Source: Psettodes erumei (lineage: Eukaryota; Chordata; Actinopteri; Pleuronectiformes; Psettodidae). Taken from it: a stretch of DNA of 64,000 nucleotides. Below are positions 35,901 through 47,707 of this stretch, one piece after another. The position numbers and the translations under genes were made by a program. Numbering within the stretch: position 1 is the first letter of the stretch; the number at the start of each line of letters is the position of its first letter. Under the pieces are notes generated by a model. It ran no database searches. It was not told the origin of the DNA and worked only from the letters and a program-made list of their open reading frames with translations. The stretch spans positions 6,458,001-6,522,000 of the forward strand of contig JAFBJZ010000831.1 of the NCBI GenBank assembly GCA_016785225.1. Reading direction: 5' to 3'.

Positions 35901-38900
35901 CACATTTCCAAAAAAGTAGGCTACTGTCAACAGTAGTTGACACTGGTTATATCAGACAGATAAAACTTATTTGGTTTATACTGTACATCATATCATATCA
36001 CTGTAATGAGATTGCAAATCAAACAGAACATATCTTTAAATGGTTCCCTTTGTAGGACATGGCAGTGAATGCATCTCAGAAGCAAACAGGCCTACGATAG
36101 GTGTCGTGGGGTAAACGGGGTGGCTGTGGTGTTTGATACCTGCTGGCGTGACTCTGAACTCAGGATCTACTACTTCGGGATAAGACCTGAAAACAGTGAG
36201 CTGATCTTATAGTCTGGGCTGAGTGCTAGAAGACATGCATGGGGGAAGGTAAGAGGATTGGCTCGGCTGTGGCTAAACAGTGCACGTGAGGGCCAGACTC
36301 ACCGACCTCTGCACCACGGTGACCTCGCTGTCCCACATTCACCAGCACCTACAAGGAGAGAATGGGGATCTTTAGGTCACTGTCTAATGTCTGATGTGTG
36401 ATATGGTCGATATTCAGGGAACATTTCATGTAGTCAAAATGCTACAAAAAAATATAAGTGGTGTTTAGAGCAGTTTTTAATATTTAGTACTGTCTTGATA
36501 TTTAGTTTAGAGCCCTTTAAAAAAATAATAAAATTGCATGTGTTTGATAAGCACAGCACAATGTGACATATTTCTTCTAAAATGTAATATTTTGTGTAAT
36601 AATAAAGAAGCTTAGGCCCACGAGTGTCTCAGAACATCATAGGCTTTGTTGAGGAGATAATGTTAAAGTGTGAGTGTGTTGTGATATGCCCACAAAAATG
36701 GCAGCAACTTGAGGAGGTGCTGTGTAAATCTTAACATTTGGAGGAATGAGCAAGGGCAAAGACTGCTGAGATGAGACCTTCCAACCCAAATCAGAAGTGA
36801 CAGAAGATTGACAGTGAAATAAATCAGTCCAGAATAGCCAGCAACCGAAGGTCAAAAATAGAGTGAGAAAACAATGACTAACAAGGAAACAACGTTTTCT
36901 TGAGATTTAGATGAAGTGTCACCATCCCACACCTCCGGTGCTGTTAACAAGTCAGCAGATGACAAGCTTTGATGGATGTGTGTGTGATACGTTGTGGAGA
37001 GAAGGAGAAATCATCAGGAATGTCTAAATGATGAAGCAAAGATGTATTTCATCAAATCACACCAGCAATAAAAAAGGCATGTTGGCCATCTGATCATAAT
37101 TCAAGCATTTGATTGTCAAGTCTACAAGAAAAAGTGTTGGACAATTTCAGAAACTGCTCCCAAAAAACACACTTTCACATGGAACCACTGAATTATCCTT
37201 CAACTTTACATCACTGGTCTCCTGTTTTACTTTAAGTTTTCATGTTAATGTTAAAATATCACAAAACAAGGGCTGAACAGGCCTAAGTTTTCTCATTCAC
37301 CTGCAAGGCACTTTAGCAAAAACATGAAGTGTAGAATATCAAATATATCATACATATGATATGTAATATTTACGATTTGCTTGCCTCACTTCACATGGCT
37401 CCTTCATCGCAAACCCAGTCTGCTATTAAGAAAATCGTCACACCTAATTGGACAGAAATCACTTAAAAGTAAAATAAAATCATATTACAGTTTCCAGAGA
37501 ACAATCATTTTCAAATATATTGGACCTATATTGGATTTTTCAGTCTTCACAGTTTTCAAAGAATGGGGGGTACAAGCTTGTTTTAAATTTTGTTTCATTT
37601 TGTTTATATCACTACACTGTGCAAAGACAAATTACTGTCAATTCTTCAAAAATAAAAAAACATTTACCTTTCTTCAATGTTAACTGTTACTGATGCACTA
37701 GTGCGTCTTTTTTCCATCATGGCAAATCTGTGGAACTCTAATTTGCCAATGAAATTATATGATTGAAATTACTTATCTAAAATTGAAATATTGAAAGTGA
37801 TGTGCAATACCGAAAAGCATTTGACATCAGAAATGCTTGAGTGTGGCTTCTTCTTGGTGTGTAAGCAGGTCACACCACTGAGCATCAGGTGACTCTGGGA
37901 CACTCAGTAAAACCTGTTTGTAAACCTGCGGAGACACGACACACGCTCGCACCCTGTGACGCTCAGATAAAGTAGCCTACCATTAGTGGCCTCTTTTAAA
38001 AGTTTGCACAGGGCCTCTGATTCTATCAACAGATCCCGTGCGCTGAAAGAAAGTCACTGCAGAGGACAAACAGAAAAGCTGTCGCTCTTTGTGCTAAAAC
38101 TGACATCCTGCAGAAGAACATAAATTAAGTTGAAGCCTTTCTATTATTCCCTTATGTCCCTGTCCTTCTTATCTCAATGTCAAGCCAAGTCACTGTGGAC
38201 TTGTACGAACATGCCTTCCCCATGTGCTCCCAGTCTATTGCGGTCTTGCATTATGTTTCATGACCAGTGGAGCAGTGTTGTAACATTGCCTCGTTCCATC
38301 AACAGATGGCAGCATAAAATAAGTCATGATGAAAGAATTTATTTAGGTCTTGTTTTTCTTGACTTGGTGACTTCATTCGCCTGAATATTTACATTTACAT
38401 TCTCATGAAGGGGCCAATATAGGTTAATATTCTTATTGTTATTATTTTTAATTACTTCATTAGGTCAAAAAGTGTTTTGTAATCAAATTAGCAGCCACAT
38501 GTGTCAGGTTGAAATGATGTGACATAAGTTGGACGTTATATTTATATCTGGTACAGACAGTCTAAATTCAATTCATCGTCTCGGGTTATTTTTTCAGCCA
38601 ACTGTGTCTCAGATGTCAGGCGGAGGAAAAAATAGTAAGTCGTGTGATGGGTAAAGAAAAGATCTTGGTGACAATCTGTCTGTGAAGCCCGTCTGCTATT
38701 TCTCTCTGCGTTTCTTCTCAACCTATCAGGTATTCACTCGATAGCAACGTATCGGAAAGGTATCGAAATCAATACACGCGACCGGTTGGTTCGAACGGTG
38801 AGGTGATACCATCCTGGCTGTTTACCCGTCATTGTCACTATCTGATCGAGCAGCTTCCTGCAGTAGCGCCTCCCTCTGGCTGACAGAGGAACTGCGATGT

Positions 38901-39590
38901 ACAGGCAGCGTCAGGTTAGATTTAATGAAAAGCAACTCCGTTCAGGATTTTAAAATTAAAACTCAAATAACGTGCAGGATTTTGGAAACTAAAAAGGAAC
39001 AAGCACACGCTTATGTACCAATGAAGTCTGAGCACTTGGTAGTTTTAAGGAGTGGTTCATAAAGAAGAGTGGGGAAAAATGCGTTTGATTCTCCTCCAGT
39101 GAATGATATGCTAAGTGCTTGAGTGGTGGACGTACCAGTGCAGTCCATTTGCCATTTATGTTGGAGGAGAATTATGATTGTGATTACGGCTAATGTTTAT
39201 TTGGCATTTTCCATGTGAAAAATGTGCATTGTGTACTTGCTTGTTACCACATACTAACCTAAAGATTTTCAATTCAACATCGTATATGTCTAAAATAAAC
39301 AGTGAAAATGTGTAGTGCACAGAATATATCTGTATCTGTCTGGAATGTAGTAGAGGTAGTACAGTGAATTACAAGATCCTCAAAATTGTAAGTGCACTGA
39401 ATAAAGTATTTAGTTTCTTTCCACCATTCTCTATAGGGGGCTTTTTTTATCCAGGGCCCCAGCGAGATTTATGTGGACCTGGTACCCACCCAACACTGCA
39501 TCATTCTGGATTTCTTCAAAGATATGGGTTCATGATCTTTCAAACCTTGAGTATTGAAAACGTGAATTTATTCTGGTAACATGGCAAACT
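32900..39590. other. AT-rich gene desert between divergent tcf12 (Alt) and rfx7
   Basis: No coding exon supported on either strand. I looked on the minus strand for the TCF12 long-isoform exons (DKELSDLLDFSAMFSPPV and following) and did not see them. Octamer motifs cluster near 34672-34887. An orphan exon-like segment lies at 36303-36348 on minus. A 123-codon open frame at 35207-35578 looks like chance. Confidence 0.5.
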
Positions 39591-40010
39591 CTATGCTTTT
39601 ATTTTGATGGTAAAATCGCGCCGTGTTTCCGGCCTCGTCCGCGCTACCTGCGTGTGACTTGACACGGACGGCTCGTCTGTAGCTGCTGTTGGCTGCTGCA
39701 GGCGTGCTATTTGCGGCAGCGGAGAGACCTCCTCGAAATGCCTTTTGTATGCCCGGGTGTGTGTGTTTTTTTCCTTTCTGGGTTTGTTTTGCGTTTTTTC
39801 TTTTTTTTATTTTACGAGGGTCAGATCGCACAGTGTTTGTAGCCATGCCCTGTGGTGGATTCAGCGGGCTGTCCTAGCTGACTGAGCCGCTTCAGCAGCG
39901 GTGGTGGGTCCGGTGCAAGCGCACAGCCGGGGATGAGGCCTACTCGTTAAAGCTCCCCCCACCACCACCACCACCACCGCCGCCACCGCCACCACCACCC
40001 CTCCATCGCG
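39591..40010 (+). promoter_or_regulatory. rfx7: rfx7 promoter and 5'UTR region
   Basis: GC content rises sharply before the start codon. 39956-40000 is a (CCA/CCG)n tract within the inferred 5'UTR, followed by CTCCATCGCGATGG at the start codon. No TATA box, consistent with a CpG-island type promoter. Confidence 0.5.
39956..40000. repeat. (CCA)n/(CCG)n tract in rfx7 5'UTR
   Basis: About 15 imperfect triplets ending ten bases before the ATG. Confidence 0.85.
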
Positions 40011-43000
40011 ATGGCTGATGATCAACAACAACCTGGTCAGAAGCCTGCCTCGGGATTGGGCTCTCTTCCAGCGCTGGTGCCGGGACTCCAGGGGCCCGAG
40101 GCTAACGCGTTACAGTTCAAAATAAAGAATTCAATTTGGTAAGGATGCAAAACGATCCCCTCCCCCGGGGGCAGCCACCACTGTCCCTCTCGCTAGCCGT
40201 AGCCTCGTAATTAGCGTATCTAGCCGTGGAGGCAGCGAGCTGCACAAAGCGGCTGAAAATAACCCGAGAGCTTCCCGTGCTAAACCGTGGGACAGTCTGA
40301 CGCGACAGCAGCACGGAAAGCTCAGCCCGAGCCTGTTTGTGCGTTAAAGTAACAGCACGTCAACGTCGAGTAAGTAGCTACAATCATTAGTATCGAGCCA
40401 CAGGAGGCCATGTTACAGATGACACCAAAATCCACCGGTGCTGCTGCTGCTGCTGCTGCCGCTGCCGCTGCCGATGCTCAGGGTGACAGGTGTCAAACCA
40501 GACAGCTCCACGTTGATTTAATGCTGCTAACGAAAGAGCTGCGGAAATAACGATTCTAATAGTAACGATCACAGCGCAAGAACTTCTCTTTATAGCCATT
40601 CAGGGTTTTTCTACATTTCGAGATTATCTACTGGGGCTTTGGAAATTACCTCACGCTTTCAGATTTATTTCCCCGTAAATTGTGTTTTAAAATCCACTGA
40701 GTAACTCAGTAACTTTGCGTTTACCATCCGTATCAATCCAGGTGTTGTGACATAAATGTACAGTGGCTTTGGAGAGATTTTCAGGCTCCACCTTTTGCAT
40801 AAGGCCTATTTAAGAGATGCAGCCTGAAATGGGATTTAAATTGACTTTGTTTGCAGTCAGCCTACACACAACAACTAATCCCCTGGTGGCAAAGTTAAAT
40901 TATGTTTTTTGCAGAGTTCTATTTGTAAATAAATTTTTGCAAACCCGTTAAAAATAACCGAAAATGAATTCCCTCGTTTGCATAAATATTCAGACTGCGA
41001 GCTGTGGGATTCAGCTGCATCCTTTGATGCACCTCTTTTTATTATCCTGGTGATATCTCTGCAGCTGTGTCTGGAATCTCTATTAACTCAAATCACTATA
41101 CTTAACTAAGTGGTGCCCTGTGTTTACTGTTCAGCAATGTTCAAATTTAAATGTTCCTAATATGAAAGTTATGCCCCAGAAAGCGTACAGTAGGCCCTCT
41201 ACACAGCAGACATTTTGACACATCGCAGTAAGTGCAGGTGTAAAATAATAAAAAGAGTTATGGCTGAATTTCCATCTTTAGTGCTGACTGGACCATTTGA
41301 ATACAACAAAGTCATTGTCTAAGTTATTAATAACGTGCTTTTTCTTCTTTGACCAGTCACAAAGTGTCCATGGTGTGTCCCCTGCTTTCTACTTGCAAGC
41401 ACGCGATACAATGCTGAGCGTTTTTACAATGTGAAAATTACAGTTGTGCAACTCTACGCTCATCGATGATCATAAAACTATTAGTGTCCAAAATTTCCTA
41501 GTTAGCGCTACAGCATCTGTTGTATAGGGAGTTATTCTGGACACGACCCAGACTTGGACCGGGTCCACCTCTGGCAAATTCAATTGATGGAGCACAGGGA
41601 GTGTTTTTTTTCTTGCTCGTTAGACCAAAAACCAAGCCACGAAGTCCACGGAACCCTATTTAGTCCTTTGTGATTAAATTATGGCCAGGCGTAGACCTGG
41701 GCAAGAGTATGAAACCATTTCTTAAGCTTTGAATGTTCCCAGGAGCCCAGTGGGCTTCATCGTCTTGAAATGGAACAAGCATGAAGCCGCTAGGACTCTT
41801 GGTGAGAACCGGTGATGCGAGCCAAACCCTTTTAACCAAGCACAAGAGCTTCGGTTAGAGAGGTGACTGAGGGGTTCAGGTTGTGCTAAAAGAATGACTG
41901 CAGCCAAAAACAGAGAGGTCCTTGAAGGGAATACCTGACCCAGATGATGATGGGGTCAGGTCAAAAGTGAAGGATTTAGTGCAGCAAAACTCTCCTTTAG
42001 AAAAGTTGTAGAGGGACCATGACAGTTTCTGCCACTAAAAAGGCTTAAAGGTGTAACTTCTGTCCAAGGGGCTCCAGCAAAGCACTCAACAATGGTGCTG
42101 AATTATTATGTAAATGAGAGATTTACATTTGTAATGAATTTGCAAAGAATTGCAAGACGTGTTTTGTGTAGATTGTTGGCCAGTGATGGTATTCATTCAA
42201 ATTTCAAGTTGAATATGTGTTCATGTAAAGACTCATTGTGGGATCTAGTTTCTGTCATATTTCATACTGTATGAAAAATAGGCCAGTGGTGTCTGAGAGT
42301 GAAAACAGACTTGGTTTGAATATCAATAAATCTTGCACATGTCAATGTGATTTTCATCCAGTGTCATTCATTCACCTTTCTGGCTTTTTGTTCTTTTTCC
42401 TCATTGCAGCAAATCTGTACAATCAAAAGTGGACAGCATATTGGTGAGTATCCACAACAACCTTTATTCCTTTCCTAACGCTAAGCCGCCCCCTTATTTT
42501 CAGGGAGACGTGTACAGTATAACCGCTTATTAGTGGATCAGCTTTTGTTGAAACAGAATATACAGTATGAATGTGTGTTTCACCTGTCAGTGTAAATTTT
42601 TTCAAGTAAGTCAGTAAAATGTATTTGTGCACATCTGTCTGAGCTGCAGTGTCACACACGCACACACCCACACCTGTGTGTTCAGCAACAATCAAAGCTG
42701 CGCGATAAAGCTTTCATCTATTTTTAAGTCACTGTAACAGAAATACAGACAGTTAGAATGACTTAGAACGACTTTGTCCTGTTCAGCGTCTGAGATACCG
42801 GACAAACCAAGACGCTTCATCACATAGATGCAAAGGTTTCCCACTATTCCCATATTGCTGACAGGTGATTTTATTCAACATCATGTTGCCCATCCCAAAT
42901 AATGCAATAATGTGATTATTAGATGCTTGATCAAATTTAGAATCCTGGGCACCTCAGGGTTTCTCCTGCATCCACGGAGGAAATTTTCCAAAAGGGAGCT

Positions 43001-43753
43001 AATGTTTGCATCAAGCTGAGGAACAACCCAAATCACATTTAACCGAACAACATTAATATTAATGTAACATGGTGCTAGCATAGTAGCGCTTCAGGTCATA
43101 GATTTTGACATTCAAACATGAGTCGGGAAAGAAAATTCATGTGATGTAAATGAAACCAAATGTCAGGGGTCGCTCAGGTTACCCGTAGACATGCTAATGC
43201 CAGTTATATGCTATATATATATTTTGGCCGTCAAAGAAAATCCAAAAAAACCAGAAACGAGTGGCGCAAAAGCAAATTAAAGCATCCAACCACAACATTA
43301 GCAGAGAATGACTCGGGTGATTCACCCTGCGCTTGCAGAGAGGGAATGTAGTAGATAGTGTTTTCATTCACCGCTCATTGGCCGACAGCTCTCACCCTCA
43401 TTCATTCAAGTATTGGTTGCCCTAGTAACAAAGAGATAAATAGAAAGGAAACAGGTAAGGTGAATCCATTCTTGGAAACCAATTGAAAGCCAGATGGGGG
43501 TGGAATCAGCAGTCAGAGGCTGCGTGTGACTGTTAAACCTCCTTAGCATTTTGAAATTAGCGCTTCAATTCTGAACCAGGTAGTGTTAAATTTACTGCCT
43601 GCTTAAATCTATGTGACTCACCGCCTGTCCAGACTTTACCACGAGGCTTGAAATAAGAGTTTGGCTGTTCCGATCAATGCCACCCTCCGACTTTATCCTC
43701 TGTTTAGTGCTTAGTCTTCACGAAACCTGCAGTACATCTGTGATTGTCTTTGG

Positions 43754-43790
<37 letters not shown>

Positions 43791-46700
43791 CTTTAGTTGC
43801 GTTCAGTTTTATTTGCTTTTATTTGAAGAATCTTTGGACTCGTTTCCTTTGCATTAGATACATATATATATATAATTTTTGTTTTTGCAGCAAGATGTTG
43901 AGAAGTTTACAGACATCGAAAAACTCTACCTCTACCTTAAGTTGCCTTCTGGTCCCAGCAGTGGCAATGATAAAAGGTATGTCACAGACACGCACTCGAC
44001 TCAAGTTTTCCACTTTGCTCTCTGGCCTGTTTTTTTTTGTCTCTCACACACATGGCTGCTTTGTTGTGGCTCTCATTACATTATTGGCACTGTTGTTTCA
44101 TTGCTTGTCAGATATTCAAGTCTCTATCCACTGGCTACTACACAGACACCGTTTAGACACAGATAGCTCCTAAAAATGCAAATATTTATTTTTTTTTGCT
44201 TTGTGACATTGTTGGGGGGTTGGTTAGTTTTTTTTTTTTCTTCATACAAAATTCCCACTCCTTTTCCAGCTGTATGATTGATTATCATTATGACGCAAAA
44301 CCACTGATATATGTAGATTTTTGCTATACCTAGCTGTCTGTGTTTCATTTGTTTCCCCATATCTATTCATCACCCCAACCCCCAAATTCTGCCCATTTGG
44401 ACTGAGAATGAGAGGGGGTCCTCCACTCCTGGATTATGGTATTGAAGTTTCTGTATTAACAAGAAATGATGCATGTGAGTAGAGGACCCTGTCTCACCAG
44501 GTTTGTTTGTTCTTATGCAATAATTGCAGTGATCAGAGTTCCATGTCATCAAGCCGCACTCAACAGATGTATGCATTCAACTGGATACGGAATCACCTCG
44601 AAGAGCACCCAGAGACTTCCCTCCCAAAGCAAGAGGTGTACGATGAATACAAGTGAGTGTGTGTGTTGGTGTGACCTTTACTGGGCGGGGGTCAGGGGAG
44701 TTGAAGGAGGCGGAGGAGGAGGCCGATGCGTGTATTACCTTTTTATCTGACGGCGGACTCTCTCCTCTTACAGGAGCTATTGCGACAATCTCGGCTACAA
44801 TCCACTGAGTGCGGCGGACTTTGGGAAGATCATGAAGAATGTCTTTCCTAACATGAAGGCACGTCGACTGGGCATGAGGGGCAAATCCAAATATCCTTTA
44901 ATCCCCGTGGAACATGTCAACAATGTGTCCCAGCGTTCGTGCGTCTCAGTTTTGTCTGTGTGCAGTGTGGTTGATGCTTTGTGTGTTGGCAGCGGTCTCA
45001 CTGGGGTAGGCAGGCAGATCGAGGGTTTTCGCTGCTGCTAATTCGCTAGCATGGTTTTCATGTAAAAGTTTTTTTTTTTGTTTGTTTAAATTAGTAGATT
45101 TAAGACGCTGATATGAAGAGGTCACGTCAAAAGTCAAACTGGGGACAACCATTAGCAGAATAACGTTTAAATTGAACATTTAAAGTGTTTGTTTTGCGGT
45201 TGTTTTTTTGTTGCTATTTTTAATTTCCAAACTGAAACTCTACTGGCTCTTCTTGCCAGGTGTTCATAAAATTAAAACTCATCATTAAGAAGGTCAGGAT
45301 GCATGTAAATGGTTTGACTGTTGATGACTCGTGATTATAGACTTCAGTTGTTGACAGTTTATGTCGAACAAAAAGCCCATAGATTTTCTGCTGAGTGTCA
45401 GTAGGGCACTACGCTTTGTGATTTATTATGGTCTGGTGATTTTCTGGCTGCGCTGCTCGTGGCGTAAAAGCATGAATATGCCCGGCGGTCGATCTACTTT
45501 GCATTTTTCACCACTGAAGGAAAATGCTGTTTAAACTGTTGATAATTCATAATGCAAGAGAAGAGACACATGGCGTCAACAAGGTGCTAGTGACAAACTT
45601 TCAAATCAAATCAAAATTTGACTATAGTGTCAAGAACAATATGTCTTAATAGTCATCTCTTTCTGTCAATCTGCTAAACACATTGTTCTATAATGACTTG
45701 GTCTTTGAAAAATTGGAAACCACTATGGCCGAAAGCCTGTTGCCAATATTACTGGTGCATTCAAAAAGTGTGTAGCAGGGTATCCTTGGCACGGAGTTGA
45801 AAAGCTAATGTTTGGCCTTGGAGTTTTTTTTTGTTGTTTTTTTTACAACTTCTGGCAGAATTTCAGAGCAGAGACTTGCAGAGGATAGATTAGAAACAGA
45901 GTTTCACAAAAGGATTTGACCAGACTCGACATAAGGTCAGCATTAGCATATTATAACCATTTCTGTGTCCATAGTCATTATGTTTTAGAAACCTTAACTC
46001 CTTCGCATGTACTGTTACAGCGGGTTAAGGAAGAAAGCTTTTGTTCACATGCCGTCTTTACCCAACCTGGATCTGCAGAAATCTGGTGATGGGGTAAGTT
46101 GCATCATAAAAAAAGATTGTAAAACATAAAGTAAATATGTAGTTAGACCTTTAAACTCATCCACCTGCCGATCTGCTCCGTCTGACTGCAGTGTGAGCTG
46201 ATGGAGCCGACCGGCCAGTCGCCAAGCGCTGAAGATGAAATGAGGTCTGCAGCCTGTGGGCTGGTGTGTGAGTGGGCTCAAAAGGTCCTGAGTCGTCAGT
46301 TTGACAACGTGGAGGACCTAGCCCGCTTCCTGCTCAATAGCCACTACATTGGTACAAAGTCCATGGCTGCACTCACTGTTATGACCGGAACACCCACAGG
46401 TAAAGAAGTCTCTTGATCTGTCTCTGTTGCCTGTGTGCAATAAACATAAGCTGTGGTGGAAGAAGTTGCACCACCTTGTTTTTATCAATTTCTGGGGGTT
46501 TGTGTGCGCTTCAACAGGTCTGTGCACCCTGTAGATTTGAAGGATGTTAATTCTTGGAAAATTCATTACCACACTCTGGTGCACCATGAAAATGTAGCCT
46601 TCATGTATGTACGGTCAGATCCGACACGACCATTAAACACAAATTAAAAGTAGCCTGAAATCAAAAGGATTAATTCTTCTAAAAGGAGCACCATCAATAG

Positions 46701-47675
46701 CTTACCTTGTCATTATGGCAGCACTTGCATTCTTGAGTGAGGTCATAAAGACTAAAAAGCAAAAGATTATACATATCTTGTATACTTAGCTCACTATCTG
46801 GATTCATGGTTTTCAATAACATTTTTTTTTTTGCAAATTTCAAATGCTTGATGATCCTTTTCATAATATTTTCCTTGCCTGCTTTACGTGTCGCACTCAT
46901 GCTGCTAATCATAATTCTTCTTTTTTTTTTATTTCTTCTCCTCACAGGAATGAAGACGCCAACTCCTGCCTCTGCGTTTGTGCCCACAGCTGAGGCGAAC
47001 TCTTTCCAGCCCCAGGTGAAGACCTTGCCTTCTCCCTCTGTTGACGCAAAGCAGCAACTGCAGCGAAAGATCCAGAAGAAGCAGCAGGAGCAGAAACTGC
47101 ACTCACCCCTGCCCAGCGAGACGCAGGTCAAGAGGGCCGAGGCCAGCACCCCCGGCCCCACCATCCCCTGTGGCAGCCCTGCGCTGCTTTCCCCTCAGCC
47201 AACCATAGGCATCGTAGTAGCAGCGGTCCCAAGCCCAGTCACGGTACGTGGCTGAATTATTCCCACTAATTATATGCAGATACTGTGTGTTATCGATTAA
47301 CATGCCTGAATGTAATTTTATGATCTCGCTATCTTCCTTCCAGGTACAGAGAAGCAGGCAGTTAATGACCTCACCCAGCCCTGTAGGCACAGCAGAGGGG
47401 AAGGTGTTGCCTGTGAACTTCCAAGTGGTCACTCAGTCACTTAAGCAGTCCCCCAAAACTCCCCAGAACATCTCGGCTAGTCCTGTGGGCGACCGTCTGG
47501 CGCGACACGGTACGCGATACCATCAAATCCTGCCCAAGCCCTCTGCCACCAGTACCATCACGCTGCGCTCACCCCCCACCCTGCTCATCACCAACAGCCC
47601 CATAAAAACTGTGATGCCCACTTCCCACGTGAGCTCAGTCAATGTGGTGAAGATGACGGCGATCGCTCTGGCTCC

Positions 47676-47707
<32 letters not shown>

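Noticed and set aside
46019..46020. AG acceptor for rfx7 exon 6
   Set aside because: Would delete YCYS from the invariant DNA-binding wing and lies 23 bases from the U12 branch motif. Kept only as an alternative.
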